DNA of 64,000 nt from Zestomonas carbonaria. GTDB taxonomy: Bacteria > Pseudomonadota > Gammaproteobacteria > Pseudomonadales > Pseudomonadaceae. The notes below the pieces were generated by a model. It saw nothing but the letters and a program-made list of their open reading frames with translations. It was not told where the DNA came from and made no database searches. The translations under genes and the position numbers were made by a program. The stretch spans positions 40,599-104,598 of the forward strand of contig NZ_CAJFCI010000037.1 of NCBI RefSeq assembly GCF_904061905.1, read 5' to 3'. This document shows positions 63,604-64,000 of this stretch, in pieces (positions within the stretch are counted from its first letter, which is position 1; each line of letters begins with the position of its first letter).

Positions 63604-64000
63604 ACGGGTTCTGCTGTGGATAGGTGAAACGAGCGATTGCTCGGGGCGGCTAGTGTGCCGGATTCGCGATTCAGCGGCAAAAGTGGGGGAGAGGGGGGAG
63701 GGTGGTCAGCGAGGTTTTCTCAAGGAGTTTCCAAGGGGACTTACCCACGTAGGGTGCGCCGTGCGCACCGCTTGCCTGGGGCTTGGTTGGCGGGAGGTCG
63801 TGCCAGATCGATAGGCCGCTCCCTCACCCCAACCCTCTCCCGGAGGGAGAGGGGGCTGTTCGGCGTTGCGGGAGAGCACGGAGCCCGATGGTACGCACGG
63901 ATACTCCCCTCTCCCTCCGGGAGAGAGGTTGTCCGGTGTTGTGGTGGGCTCATGGGGCAAGACCGGCTCCGTAGACTCCCCTCTCCCTCCGGGAGAGGGT
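63604..64000. repeat. Repeat-rich intergenic end of window
   Basis: This 397-base stretch holds a CGTAGGGTGCGCCGTGCGCACC element near 63750, a CCCTCACCCCAACCCTCTCC palindrome at about 63822-63855, an inverted CCCTCTCCCTCCGGGAGAG copy at about 63906-63928, and a third starting at 63977. They recur at 16554-16756 in the same order. No supported gene is seen. Confidence 0.75.

Overview
The window is chromosomal DNA of a high-GC gamma-proteobacterium, almost certainly a Pseudomonas of the aeruginosa group. The grounds are a MexL-MexJ-MexK type efflux locus with matching protein lengths, recJ / prfB / lysS, ppc / adk / tsaB and plsB in a Pseudomonas-like order, an orphan ccoN, and dense intergenic palindromes of the GTAGGAGCG..., CCCTCTCCC... 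and GGGTTCCCGCG... types. From memory, wsp and lasB-region genes lie near prfB in P. aeruginosa PAO1; they are absent here, so this is a rearranged relative or a different species. No rRNA, tRNA, insertion sequence, prophage or CRISPR array was seen.

Layout. 1-2.6 kb: a tightly coupled operon tail (unknown protein end, rhomboid protease, single-HKD PLD nuclease, helicase-2A/nuclease-like protein). 2.7-6.3 kb: membrane diguanylate cyclase (GGEEF plus I-site), YaeQ, RecJ. 6.5-10.6 kb: two TerB/DUF533 paralogues flanking a PLP cysteine-synthase-like gene, a 171-172 bp tandem repeat, and a passenger-less autotransporter barrel. 10.9-13.6 kb: prfB with its programmed +1 frameshift, then lysS. 13.8-18.4 kb: TetR regulator, lipoprotein, DUF1704 (QEGLA) metallopeptidase-like protein, lipoprotein alpha/beta hydrolase and small proteins. 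18.7-27.4 kb: ppc, adk, a phosphorylcholine-phosphatase-like gene, tsaB, DUF72, a PEP-mutase/isocitrate-lyase family gene and rsmJ.

27.7-32.7 kb: the mexL/mexJK locus with its divergent control region and a strong terminator. 32.8-40.1 kb: a four-gene, ATGA/TGATG-coupled exopolysaccharide operon. It encodes a UDP-GlcNAc 2-epimerase, an NfrB-like glycosyltransferase with two C-terminal MshEN-type (c-di-GMP-binding) modules, an NfrA-like TPR/beta-barrel exporter and a DUF4434 protein. It resembles the E. coli phage N4 receptor glycan (NGR) machinery but carries its own epimerase gene. This is the most interesting system in the window.

40.1-45.0 kb: acyl-CoA synthetase, enoyl-CoA hydratase, TetR regulator with a 19 bp palindromic operator, and a Rieske oxygenase. 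45.2-51.2 kb: a preQ1-I riboswitch candidate before yhhQ, a PotF-like polyamine-binding protein, and two divergent LysR/enzyme pairs, each with a visible inverted repeat. 51.5-54.4 kb: orphan cbb3 oxidase subunit I plus a CcoQ-like peptide, and an HPP-CBS membrane protein. 54.5-63.6 kb: LysR regulator, YbaY lipoprotein, chemoreceptor, ABC exporter, three small genes and plsB. The last 400 bases hold only dispersed repeats.

The main functional theme is c-di-GMP and envelope biology: a diguanylate cyclase, a c-di-GMP-gated polysaccharide synthase, efflux, outer-membrane barrels and phospholipid synthesis. All assignments come from reading motifs; no database search was run.
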